Part shown: positions 51,735 to 58,863 of the stretch, one piece after another
Position numbering within the stretch: the stretch's first letter is position 1
How the letters are laid out: every line of letters begins with the position of its first letter
From: Chloroflexi bacterium HGW-Chloroflexi-2
GTDB taxonomy: Bacteria > Chloroflexota > Anaerolineae > Anaerolineales > Anaerolineaceae
Direction: 5' to 3'
Assembly: GCA_002840735.1 (NCBI GenBank)
Contig: PHBY01000012.1
Span: 1-64,000 of the forward strand
Length of the DNA: 64,000 nucleotides
Translations under genes and position numbers: made by a program
Notes under the pieces: generated by a model
Told to the model about the DNA's origin: nothing
Databases searched by the model: none
What the model saw: the letters and a program-made list of their open reading frames with translations, nothing else

Positions 51735-52919
51735 TTATTCATCCACCATCAATCCTGCCTGCAAAACAGGTTCTGCTTCATTGAGCAGGTTGGTTATTCG
51801 TTCAATACTGTTGGTTATCACAGGCAAATGCGGCTCCTCCATTTCGTTGACTGCGGCTCTCAAGTGTTCCGCACGTTCTTGCAGGTCGGACAGGAGATTA
51901 GCAGCACCTGTTTTTGTGCGACGTTTGATCAACCGGTTCCACAGAATTTGACAGACAACCGATAAAGGTGGCGCGATGATGATTCCAATGATACCCAGTG
52001 CGTCTGCAAGGGCAACCATGATTACCAGAGTCAGAATTGGATTATCCCATTGGCGGTTGATTAGCCTGGGTTTTACCCAGAAACCAAGAGCTGTCAGAAT
52101 AACAATCGTATATAGGACGGTAAAAAGACTGAGCTGAGCGCTGGTTAATAAACCCAACAACATGGTGGTGAAAACGACCAGAAACAACCCGACCACCGGG
52201 ATCAAGCTGCCTATGGTTCCTACCAGGGCAAGCAGCGCGGGGGATGAGGATCCAATCAGCCAATAACCCAGCCCAAGTGTTATCCCCACCAGGATACTGT
52301 GAAGGATTTGCCCTCTTACGTATGCACCAATCGTTGCTTCAATTTTCCGCCAGATACTACGCACTTGTTTTCTGTGATCCGGAGGTAGTAATGATAACCA
52401 CAGCCGTTCAAAGTGGATCTGGTTCATGCTCCAATAAACGCTCAGAACCAGAATGATCGCGATGGCAGCAATCATACCGCCAATACCCTGAACGATCCCC
52501 AACAAAGCTGGACCAACAAGCTCTCCTTCATTCCCGATAATCGCCTGAAACAGAACACTGGGCGTCGGTAATCGTTCAAATAAAGATTGTAAACCAGCAC
52601 TGTTTGACCACAAAAGCAGAGTCCACTTATCCTGTGCGGAGACACCCTGAGCCACTGTTTGCAATTCTGTGACAGAAGTCTGGACTGCAAATATGAATAA
52701 GTAACCAATAGCACAGAAAACGAGTATGTAAATTAGAATCCAGACCATGCGGTCAAATTTTTTCTTGCCATCCAGCCGTGAAAAAAGAGGTCGGATGGAG
52801 GCAGCCAGGATGAGTGAAATCAAAACATATAAGACAGCTGTCCGAAATTGCCACAAAATCACAATTGCCAATAGTGTGGTCAATACAGCAAATCCAATTC
52901 TTGTAATATTCTTAATCAC
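51735..52919 (-). CDS. AI-2E family transporter, paralogue A
   Basis: About 394 residues with seven or eight membrane helices in the AI-2E pattern: IRPLFSRLDGKKKFDRMVWILIYILVF near the start, and later ALLALVGTIGSLIPVVGLFLVVF and WDNPILTLVIMVALADALGIIGIIIAPPLSVV. Family members export autoinducer-2 or act as Na+/H+ antiporters. I place the start at GTG 52919, eight bases inside the upstream AI-2E gene end; the 73-base overlap from ATG 52985 would be unusual. A C-terminal helical tail of about 70 residues follows. Confidence 0.82.
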   Translation of the reverse strand: MIKNITRIGFAVLTTLLAIVILWQFRTAVLYVLISLILAASIRPLFSRLDGKKKFDRMVWILIYILVFCAIGYLFIFAVQTSVTELQTVAQGVSAQDKWTLLLWSNSAGLQSLFERLPTPSVLFQAIIGNEGELVGPALLGIVQGIGGMIAAIAIILVLSVYWSMNQIHFERLWLSLLPPDHRKQVRSIWRKIEATIGAYVRGQILHSILVGITLGLGYWLIGSSSPALLALVGTIGSLIPVVGLFLVVFTTMLLGLLTSAQLSLFTVLYTIVILTALGFWVKPRLINRQWDNPILTLVIMVALADALGIIGIIIAPPLSVVCQILWNRLIKRRTKTGAANLLSDLQERAEHLRAAVNEMEEPHLPVITNSIERITNLLNEAEPVLQAGLMVDE

Positions 52920-54195
52920 GGGAACCTGCCTCGGGGACCTGAGAGAGAAGAAGATCCAGGTTCTTGGTGATTGCCTCGATTTCATCCATCACTTTATCGA
53001 TCTGTGTCACCATGATATCTGATCCGTTTTTATCATGTCGTGCCTGGCTTTGAAGATCTTTCATCAATTCCTGTGCTTCATATCTCAAACGACTCGTAAA
53101 ATCACGACCAGCAAAGGTTTCGTTATCAATATCACCTGGACGAAAAACAAAACGATCCAATAGAAGTTGAATAATGGCAGCCATTGGAATGGCCATGAGC
53201 GCCCCAGCCAGACCAAACAACGTACTGAAGGCGAAAATTGCTAATAAAGAAACAAAGGGATTGACCCCAACCGCCTTCCTCATAATGCGTGGAACCAAAA
53301 AATTATTCTCAGCGATTTGGATAATAACTGTAACAATAATTACCCAGACTAATAAAGAAGGAGATATCGATAGGGCAATCACACCAGCCGGGATGGCACC
53401 CAGGGTCGGCCCGACCATCGGAACGGCTTCAAATGCTCCAGCGATGAGTGCAAGGACAAAAGCGTTGGGTAACCCGATCGCCATGTAACCAACTAAAGCC
53501 GTTGTGCCAACGACCAGACACAAAGCTCCTTGACCGGCGATAAAATAAAAAATTTTTGATTCTATTGCCGTTATAAGTTCAGAATGACTAGCACGATGGT
53601 TCTTCGGAATCCAAAAAAGTAAAGATTGAATGGTGCGTGGTCCATCCAGAGTCCAATGGAAAGTTAATAATAAAGTAACCAGGCCGATAAAAAAGATCTT
53701 GAAAATGAAAGAGATATAGCCCAATGCCAGCTCGGTAGATTCTAACATCTCCTGGTCAGTCTGAATGACAATTCCCGTTCCTGGAAGTTCATCCGGCAAA
53801 TATTGGTAAATACTTTTTATCAGTTGATTGGGTGAATGCTGCACCCAAGTTCTAATTTCCTCATAATAATCCGGGATGCCTGAGATAATGGCCGCACCCT
53901 GTTCAAAGATCAGAGGAAATAATAAAAGCAAAAATCCGGCCAACAGGGCGAACAATACGACATAAACAATGACAGCACCGGTCACTTTTGACAAACCCCG
54001 GCGATTCAACCAAAGCACGATCGGCCGGATAACGGTTCCCAAGATAATAGAGATGAATAAAACAAAAAACGCTTGATAGAATCGAAAAAGAAGCCAGAAA
54101 CCAAATCCGACACCTACCAGGGCGAGCGTGGCTACAATTATTTTTCTAAACGTCCATTGATTTTGTTGAATTGTTGGCTGAATTTCCATAGACAC
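52912..54195 (-). CDS. AI-2E family transporter, paralogue B
   Basis: A 427-residue paralogue of the downstream gene: IRPIVLWLNRRGLSKVTGAVIVYVVLF, then ALIAGAFEAVPMVGPTLGAIPAGVIAL and AVGVNPFVSLLAIFAFSTLFGLAGALMAIPMAAIIQLLLDRFVF. It also ends with a coiled cytoplasmic tail (DKVMDEIEAITKNLDLLLSQ). Two adjacent copies suggest a heteromer or duplicated exporters. Confidence 0.88.
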   Translation of the reverse strand: MSMEIQPTIQQNQWTFRKIIVATLALVGVGFGFWLLFRFYQAFFVLFISIILGTVIRPIVLWLNRRGLSKVTGAVIVYVVLFALLAGFLLLLFPLIFEQGAAIISGIPDYYEEIRTWVQHSPNQLIKSIYQYLPDELPGTGIVIQTDQEMLESTELALGYISFIFKIFFIGLVTLLLTFHWTLDGPRTIQSLLFWIPKNHRASHSELITAIESKIFYFIAGQGALCLVVGTTALVGYMAIGLPNAFVLALIAGAFEAVPMVGPTLGAIPAGVIALSISPSLLVWVIIVTVIIQIAENNFLVPRIMRKAVGVNPFVSLLAIFAFSTLFGLAGALMAIPMAAIIQLLLDRFVFRPGDIDNETFAGRDFTSRLRYEAQELMKDLQSQARHDKNGSDIMVTQIDKVMDEIEAITKNLDLLLSQVPEAGSRD

Positions 54196-54207
54196 TCAAT
54201 TGCGAGA

Positions 54208-54627
54208 TCATTTTGAGTTAGCTTTGGTGACTGGTTTTCTAAGAAAACGTTGCTGGATTTTAAGTGCCAGTTGGCGATTCGTCAATTCAGCAACAGTTTC
54301 AATTCCGACAACACGCGCACCAAAACCTGCCGTTCGAAGCCGATCTTCCAGCTCTACTTTTGCGTCATCTGGCCCAAATATCCAGATTGATTCCGCATCA
54401 CTGATGAGTGAAATGATCACGTTGTAATATCGATCAAGCAGAATCTCTGATTTTGGGTTACGAAGATCCTCAGACTTCTCCACTGGAGAATCGACACTGT
54501 CACTTATTAGTGGACGGCTTTGTTTCTCAATATTCGAAATGATTTCACGAATATAGATTTTCTTATTTGCTATGGACACAATCACAGCCTTGAGATGGTT
54601 GATCCATAAACCTACTTTTCTTTCCAT
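54208..54627 (-). CDS. eRF1/host-factor-like domain protein
   Basis: A 139-residue protein starting MERKVGLWINHLKAVIVSIA, after AAAGGAGC, with YYNVIISLISDAESIWIFGPDDAKVELEDRLRTAGF near the C-terminus. This pattern occurs in small bacterial proteins that look like the eRF1 C-terminal (ribosomal L7Ae-like) domain. Many sit in stress cassettes with Dps and GlsB proteins, as here. Ribosome-related function is inferred only from the fold. An earlier ATG (54663) would overlap the next ORF and lacks a ribosome site. Confidence 0.65.
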   Translation of the reverse strand: MERKVGLWINHLKAVIVSIANKKIYIREIISNIEKQSRPLISDSVDSPVEKSEDLRNPKSEILLDRYYNVIISLISDAESIWIFGPDDAKVELEDRLRTAGFGARVVGIETVAELTNRQLALKIQQRFLRKPVTKANSK

Positions 54628-54662
54628 AAGCCGCTCCTTTGGTTTTCCATTAACCAATCCCA

Positions 54663-54791
54663 TTAATTCTTAGGATTCACAATAATGGCTTCCTTACGCT
54701 CAGCCTGCTTCAACCGGCGCGTGTGTTTCCGTTGACCTTTTGGTAGTCGCTTGACTTTTGTTTTTTTCTCTTGGATCTTTTCTTCTGTCAT
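54663..54791 (-). CDS. 42-residue basic protein
   Basis: Reads MTEEKIQEKKTKVKRLPKGQ on to HTRRLKQAERKEAIIVNPKN, with 14 Lys/Arg. The ATG follows CAGGAGTAATAAA, a good ribosome site. A short basic peptide like this would bind nucleic acid or ribosome. It is one of several ORFs under 60 codons in this stress cassette. Confidence 0.55.
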   Translation of the reverse strand: MTEEKIQEKKTKVKRLPKGQRKHTRRLKQAERKEAIIVNPKN

Positions 54792-54961
54792 TTTATTACT
54801 CCTGGTAAATTTTTATTTTTTGAACAACGAAACTTCAAGCCATCAGATTTTTTAACCTGACCCATCAATTGTCACCAATGTGCAATTACGACTGGCATGT
54901 TTCAGCGCTATAAAGCTATATTGGCGGCAGCTACGAATCCGTCTGCGCTCAAAAACACACA

Positions 54962-55399
54962 CTAATCATTGTTTTCTTGCGAAATATCCTTCACCACTTC
55001 AGCTGTTTTTTCGGGCTGGTTCATGCGTGTTGCCAGGTCTGCCTGAGAAATGATTCCCTCTACAGTATTGGCATTATCCACTATGACGATCCGGCGTATT
55101 TGGTGATCGGACATTAATTTCAAGGCAATCGTTAATTCATCATCAGCGCGACAGGTCACGACTCTGCGAGTCATCACCGCTTCAACCCGGGTGGATCTGG
55201 GATCACGAGCTTCGCCTACGATCTTCATCGCCAGATCACGATCCGTAATAATTCCGATTAATTTTTGAGATTCTGTATTATCAATTACGGGCATTGGTCC
55301 TATATTTTCGCGCTTCATGATCTGAGCGACTGATTTTACGCTATCGCCTGGCAGACAACAAACGGGGTTGGGGGTCATTACATCTTTACAGGTTTTCAT
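54962..55399 (-). CDS. Tandem CBS-domain protein
   Basis: A 145-residue protein of two CBS motifs: MTPNPVCCLPGDSVKSVAQIMKRENIGPMPVID...LIGIITDRDLAMKIV and MTRRVVTCRADDELTIALKLMSDHQIRRIVIVDNANTVEGIISQADLA. Such stand-alone pairs bind adenine nucleotides as energy sensors. The region 54792-54961 between it and the basic peptide shows no gene. Confidence 0.92.
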   Translation of the reverse strand: MKTCKDVMTPNPVCCLPGDSVKSVAQIMKRENIGPMPVIDNTESQKLIGIITDRDLAMKIVGEARDPRSTRVEAVMTRRVVTCRADDELTIALKLMSDHQIRRIVIVDNANTVEGIISQADLATRMNQPEKTAEVVKDISQENND

Positions 55400-55608
55400 T
55401 TTTTTCTCTTTGCCTGGAGAGTTCTTCAGTCAGGGTAAGAACTGTCCAAATATGATGATCGTCATTCTATCCATATCGGAAAAGCGATGACGATATTTAA
55501 CAATCTGACCGGCCCGGATCATATCCGGGCGGCAGATTGTTTTCCAACATGGTTAAAAAATTGACTTTTTGTTTTTCTTACTTGTTTTTATTCAACCAAA
55601 CCAGGGTA

Positions 55609-55764
55609 CTAAATCACCCCAAGTAAAGTCAAAATGACAAGTATGATAGCAATGACGAGTAAAGTATGAATCCAGCTTCCAGTTTTTGGGAATTTTGGAC
55701 TGATACTCCCGCCGAAAAAGCCAAGCAGCCACAAGACGAACAAGATAATGATAATGGTCCACAT
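55609..55764 (-). CDS. lmo0937-type small membrane protein
   Basis: A 51-residue two-helix protein beginning MWTIIIILFVLWLLGFFGGS and ending TLLVIAIILVILTLLGVI. It matches the lmo0937/DUF5670 family of tiny membrane proteins found in stress operons. TTGGAGAAA precedes the ATG. Confidence 0.8.
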   Translation of the reverse strand: MWTIIIILFVLWLLGFFGGSISPKFPKTGSWIHTLLVIAIILVILTLLGVI

Positions 55765-55850
55765 AATTTTTTTCTCCAAAATTATTATTTTTAATTTTCA
55801 ACTTTATTGATCTCAACGAACCAGGTTCTCCCATAAAAAATCGGGTTTTC

Positions 55851-56024
55851 TTACTCTTTGAAGGATTTGTTACGCAAATAGATTCCTGCTTCGATTTTTT
55901 CTTCATCCGTTAGCGTAAAAAATGACGTTAACTTGTTAATGAAACCCAGGGCGGAATACCAAATGCTTCGTAAATAAACCCTATAAGCGGTTTTCGATTT
56001 AAGTTGATTAATTGAGTTATCCAT
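55851..56024 (-). CDS. 57-residue hypothetical protein
   Basis: Reads MDNSINQLKSKTAYRVYLRS, then IWYSALGFINKLTSFFTLTD and EEKIEAGIYLRNKSFKE. It has no recognised domain. The helical pattern and the gene order (between lmo0937-type and GlsB genes) suggest another small stress protein. The ribosome site is weak, so confidence is moderate. Confidence 0.45.
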   Translation of the reverse strand: MDNSINQLKSKTAYRVYLRSIWYSALGFINKLTSFFTLTDEEKIEAGIYLRNKSFKE

Positions 56025-56058
56025 TGGATATCCATTTCATCCATTGAAACAATCGCTT

Positions 56059-56313
56059 TTAACGTCCTCGACGTATTAAGCGAACAATTGCAATCAAGAT
56101 GACTGCACCCAATAATGTCACCAACATGGTTGGCAGGGTAATGGCATCGTTGATTGTTCCAACACCAAACAACGGGCTGAGGAAATAACCAGCCAGAAAT
56201 GCGCCGATGACAGCTATAACAATATTAAGTAAGAGATTGGAGCGGTCATGCATGAGGGATGTTGCCACCCATCCGATGACTGCTGCAGCGATTAAGTAGA
56301 TAAGTATGTTCAT
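56059..56313 (-). CDS. GlsB/YeaQ/YmgE family membrane protein
   Basis: An 84-residue protein with three helices and the family glycines: YLIAAAVIGWVATSLMHDRSNLLLNIVIAVIGAFLAGYFLSPLFG, then a final helix LVTLLGAVILIAIVRLIRRG. These proteins are induced by acid, starvation or general stress. AAAGGAGAA precedes the ATG. Confidence 0.9.
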   Translation of the reverse strand: MNILIYLIAAAVIGWVATSLMHDRSNLLLNIVIAVIGAFLAGYFLSPLFGVGTINDAITLPTMLVTLLGAVILIAIVRLIRRGR

Positions 56314-56417
56314 ATTTTCTCCTTTTGTTTATTGCGTTTTACGAATTTTTTGATCCTTTCCCCCTTCTCTTTGAAGAAGCAGGAAAGGGTATTACCTGTC
56401 AGGCTACAAAAAACTAT

Positions 56418-56528
56418 TTAAGTTAGTGATTCAACTACGCGTCTGCGTTGTGCTTCTACCATCCGGCTGGCAAACCAGCCAATGATTGCTCCGGCAAAAA
56501 GCCATACAATGAAATTTACAAAATTCAT
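56418..56528 (-). CDS. 36-residue membrane peptide, half-GlsB-like
   Basis: Reads MNFVNFIVWLFAGAIIGWFA then SRMVEAQRRRVVESLT. The helix and IGWFAS motif match the N-terminal third of GlsB proteins, but the rest is absent. AAAGGAGTAATTAA precedes the ATG, a strong site, so translation is likely and the truncated size may be functional. Confidence 0.65.
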   Translation of the reverse strand: MNFVNFIVWLFAGAIIGWFASRMVEAQRRRVVESLT

Positions 56529-56595
56529 TTAATTACTCCTTTCACATAGATCCAACATCAGGTTTTTCAGATAAACCGTAATGAATAAAGCCTTA

Positions 56596-57063
56596 TTAAA
56601 GGTCATTCGTTGTTTGGGAATCTTTATGTTCCGTAACGGTTGTGGTGCTGACATTTGTAGGTGTTTGCGGTGGGGCTTTATCAACCACTATTCTCTGTTG
56701 AGTACTCACACGTCCACGCGGGCGATAGAAAAGGACATACACCAGCCTTTCTAATGCCCAACCAATCAACGCATAGATGATCATGGCAATCAGTGTCGAA
56801 AATTCAAAAGTCATGCCTGCTGTTGATGGAGCTCCAATTAAACTGGCAAACGGTGCTAAGAATAGATCTGTCAATCCATACAGGAAGGATGCAAATGTAT
56901 TCGCTTCATTCACTCCAATCAATTTGAACAAGAAGCGTAATGCGAGCGCTGCTTCTAAGATACCTAGAAACAACCAGATCAACTGTGTGAATTTAAAAGT
57001 CGCGACACGACCATCCTGTCCTTGCTCATGCTGAGAAGTTGTTACTTCTTTATATGATGTCAT
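56596..57063 (-). CDS. YggT-family membrane protein
   Basis: About 155 residues, with two helical pairs typical of YggT (LIWLFLGILEAALALRFLFKLIGVNEANTFASFLYGLTDLFLAPFASLIG, then STLIAMIIYALIGWALERLVYVLF), and a polar Thr-rich tail with QTPTNVSTTTVTEHKDSQ. The start at 57063 follows AGAGGAC and overlaps the stop of the 29-residue ORF (ATGA), so the two are coupled. Confidence 0.8.
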   Translation of the reverse strand: MTSYKEVTTSQHEQGQDGRVATFKFTQLIWLFLGILEAALALRFLFKLIGVNEANTFASFLYGLTDLFLAPFASLIGAPSTAGMTFEFSTLIAMIIYALIGWALERLVYVLFYRPRGRVSTQQRIVVDKAPPQTPTNVSTTTVTEHKDSQTTNDL

Positions 57064-57149
57064 TTTGTCCTCTTTTCCCATTCTTCTTCAGCTTGTTCCC
57101 GGGTATAACCATACTTTTCCTGGAGTAAGCCGATTAATTTTTCATTCAT
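57060..57149 (-). CDS. 29-residue CsbD C-terminal-like peptide
   Basis: Reads MNEKLIGLLQEKYGYTREQA then EEEWEKRTK. CsbD stress proteins end with a closely similar segment (LQ..YGYS.EEAE.E). Only this half is present, and the stop overlaps the YggT start. A Shine-Dalgarno AAAGGAAAT lies about 10 bases upstream. Leader peptide or functional microprotein both remain possible. Confidence 0.55.
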   Translation of the reverse strand: MNEKLIGLLQEKYGYTREQAEEEWEKRTK

Positions 57150-57153
57150 CTTT

Positions 57154-57756
57154 TTATTTCCTTTTCTGGCTTTCGCCGATAACTGGTTCATTCTCAATGT
57201 ATGCCCGCAGCATCCAAGCCATTTTTTCATGAAGTCTCATGACACCGACGAGCAATTCAACTGTGCCTTCATCTTCATATTCTTCACTGCACTTTCTGAT
57301 ATCGTCCCGCAGGGAACGAATGATGGTTTCATGGTCTGCTAATAGATGTAAATTATCAGGAATTTCTGCGCTATGTTCAGATATGCGGGTATGTTTTATA
57401 AATTCTTCGAAACTGGCAATGGTGACACCACCTAACATTCTTACCCGTTCTGCAATTTTGTCTGAAATTTCATTTAATTGTTTGTATTGGGTTTCGAACA
57501 GGATATGTAATTCGAAGAAACTCGTTCCACTGACATTCCAATGTGCACCGCGTGTTTTTTGCGTTAATATAGCCTCATTAGCAAGACTGGCATTCAGGAT
57601 TTCGATAACCGGTTTACGGACATCGATTTCTAAACCAATATTGGGCTGGATGAAGCGTTTTTTCAGAGGGAAAAGTCCATCTTTTCCTGGTTCTGCATCT
57701 ACCAAATTGATTGCTTGGGACTCTGTGTTGAGGACGTTATTTCGATTGCGTCCCAT
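57154..57756 (-). CDS. dps: Dps-family ferritin-like protein
   Basis: About 200 residues, Dps core from residue 35: LTQKTRGAHWNVSGTSFFELHILFETQYKQLNEISDKIAERVRMLGG carries the ferroxidase His, Asp and Glu positions. Later ADHETIIRSLRDDIRKC and LHEKMAWMLRAYIEN follow. It oxidises Fe2+ with peroxide and protects DNA. ATG 57756 follows AAAGGAGC. An N-terminal extension of about 40 residues (KDGLFPLKKRFIQPNIGLE) is longer than in E. coli Dps. Confidence 0.9.
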   Translation of the reverse strand: MGRNRNNVLNTESQAINLVDAEPGKDGLFPLKKRFIQPNIGLEIDVRKPVIEILNASLANEAILTQKTRGAHWNVSGTSFFELHILFETQYKQLNEISDKIAERVRMLGGVTIASFEEFIKHTRISEHSAEIPDNLHLLADHETIIRSLRDDIRKCSEEYEDEGTVELLVGVMRLHEKMAWMLRAYIENEPVIGESQKRK

Positions 57757-58102
57757 ATCGGCTCCTTTCACTAGAGATTTTGCCTACATAACATGCTAAC
57801 CGGTGAGGGCTATCAATGTCCTGAACACAATCTGTTAAATCTATTAATTATTTTCTAATTAATTAAGAAAAGGGAAGGCAAACCGGTCGCCTTCCCCATC
57901 CCTTTGGGTCACATCCAGCGAAAGCAGACAAAATTACCCGAAAAAAAGCAGGCAATTCAGAGAGGGACAACCAGCTGAATGTTAGTTATTTAAGAATGTA
58001 TTCCACTTAATGATCATAAACAATGGATCCTCTCAGTGTCCCAAAAAGAATCTGAATAAATTCTATAAGAATCCGTTATCACCTCAATAAATCGGGTTAA
58101 GC

Positions 58103-58140
58103 GGGTGTTTTTGGCGTGCGCTCGCACGCCAAAAACACCC
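58103..58140. repeat. 18-bp perfect palindrome with CT centre
   Basis: GGGTGTTTTTGGCGTGCG (58103-58120) and CGCACGCCAAAAACACCC (58123-58140) are exact complements with a 2-base loop. No T-tract follows on either strand, so a normal terminator is unlikely. The rest of 57757-58179 holds a poor hairpin near 57880-57900 and no gene. Confidence 0.8.
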
Positions 58141-58179
58141 TGACGGCTAATTTTTAAACAGCCCAAAATCAAACCCTGA

Positions 58180-58863
58180 TCAGTAAATTTTCGTGGAATG
58201 TAAGTTGTATCCCATACCAGGAACTGTCTCGAGCAGATCGCCGAATTCCCCCAGTTTTTTTCGCAAGCGACCAAGGTATGTGTGCAAATAATGGTTCGAT
58301 CCACGATACTCCGGACCCCAAACCTGCGCCAGCAATTCATCATGGGTTACGATCCCATTCAGATGCTGGGCAAGCACAGCCATAATGGCATACTCTGTGC
58401 GGGTCAGGTGCAGGTCACTCTCATTGATTAAAACACGACGGGCTTCCAGATCGATTGTGAGATCGCCAATGTGAATTTTATTATCATCGCTTTTTGCTGT
58501 CACATAGGACCGGCGCAGGAAGGCGCGCACCCGCGCTAATAATTCTTCTGAATTAAATGGCTTGGTTACATAATCGTCTGCACCTGCATCCAGAGCGGCC
58601 ACTTTCAGGTCCTCTTCCAGACGGGCAGATAAAATGATGATAGGTACTTCGGAGCGGGCACGAATCCAGGCACAAATATCCACCCCCGATAGTCCGGGCA
58701 GGACTAAATCCAGAAGCACCAGATCGACTGGCACAGATTGAAATAATGTGAGTGCCTGGTGACTATCTTCAGCTTCACTGACTGTATAACCTCGTTTGGC
58801 AAGATTTACCCGCACAAGCTTACGGACATTCGGATCATCCTCAACAATTAAAATATTTCCCAT
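58180..58863 (-). CDS. OmpR/KdpE-type response regulator
   Basis: A 227-residue protein. The receiver domain has ILIVEDD at the start, phospho-acceptor D52 in VDLVLLDLVLPGLSG, ILSARLEEDL and DYVTKPF. The C-terminal winged helix has LDLEARRVLINESDLHLTRTEYAIMAVLAQHLNGIVTHDELLAQVWG and YLHTYLGRLRKKLGEF. The A of its ATG is shared with the kinase stop (TAATG), so the two are translationally coupled. Confidence 0.94.
   Translation of the reverse strand: MGNILIVEDDPNVRKLVRVNLAKRGYTVSEAEDSHQALTLFQSVPVDLVLLDLVLPGLSGVDICAWIRARSEVPIIILSARLEEDLKVAALDAGADDYVTKPFNSEELLARVRAFLRRSYVTAKSDDNKIHIGDLTIDLEARRVLINESDLHLTRTEYAIMAVLAQHLNGIVTHDELLAQVWGPEYRGSNHYLHTYLGRLRKKLGEFGDLLETVPGMGYNLHSTKIY

Noticed and set aside
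55592-55906. 104-codon minus-strand frame
   Set aside because: Overlaps the lmo0937-type gene in another frame and lacks family resemblance.
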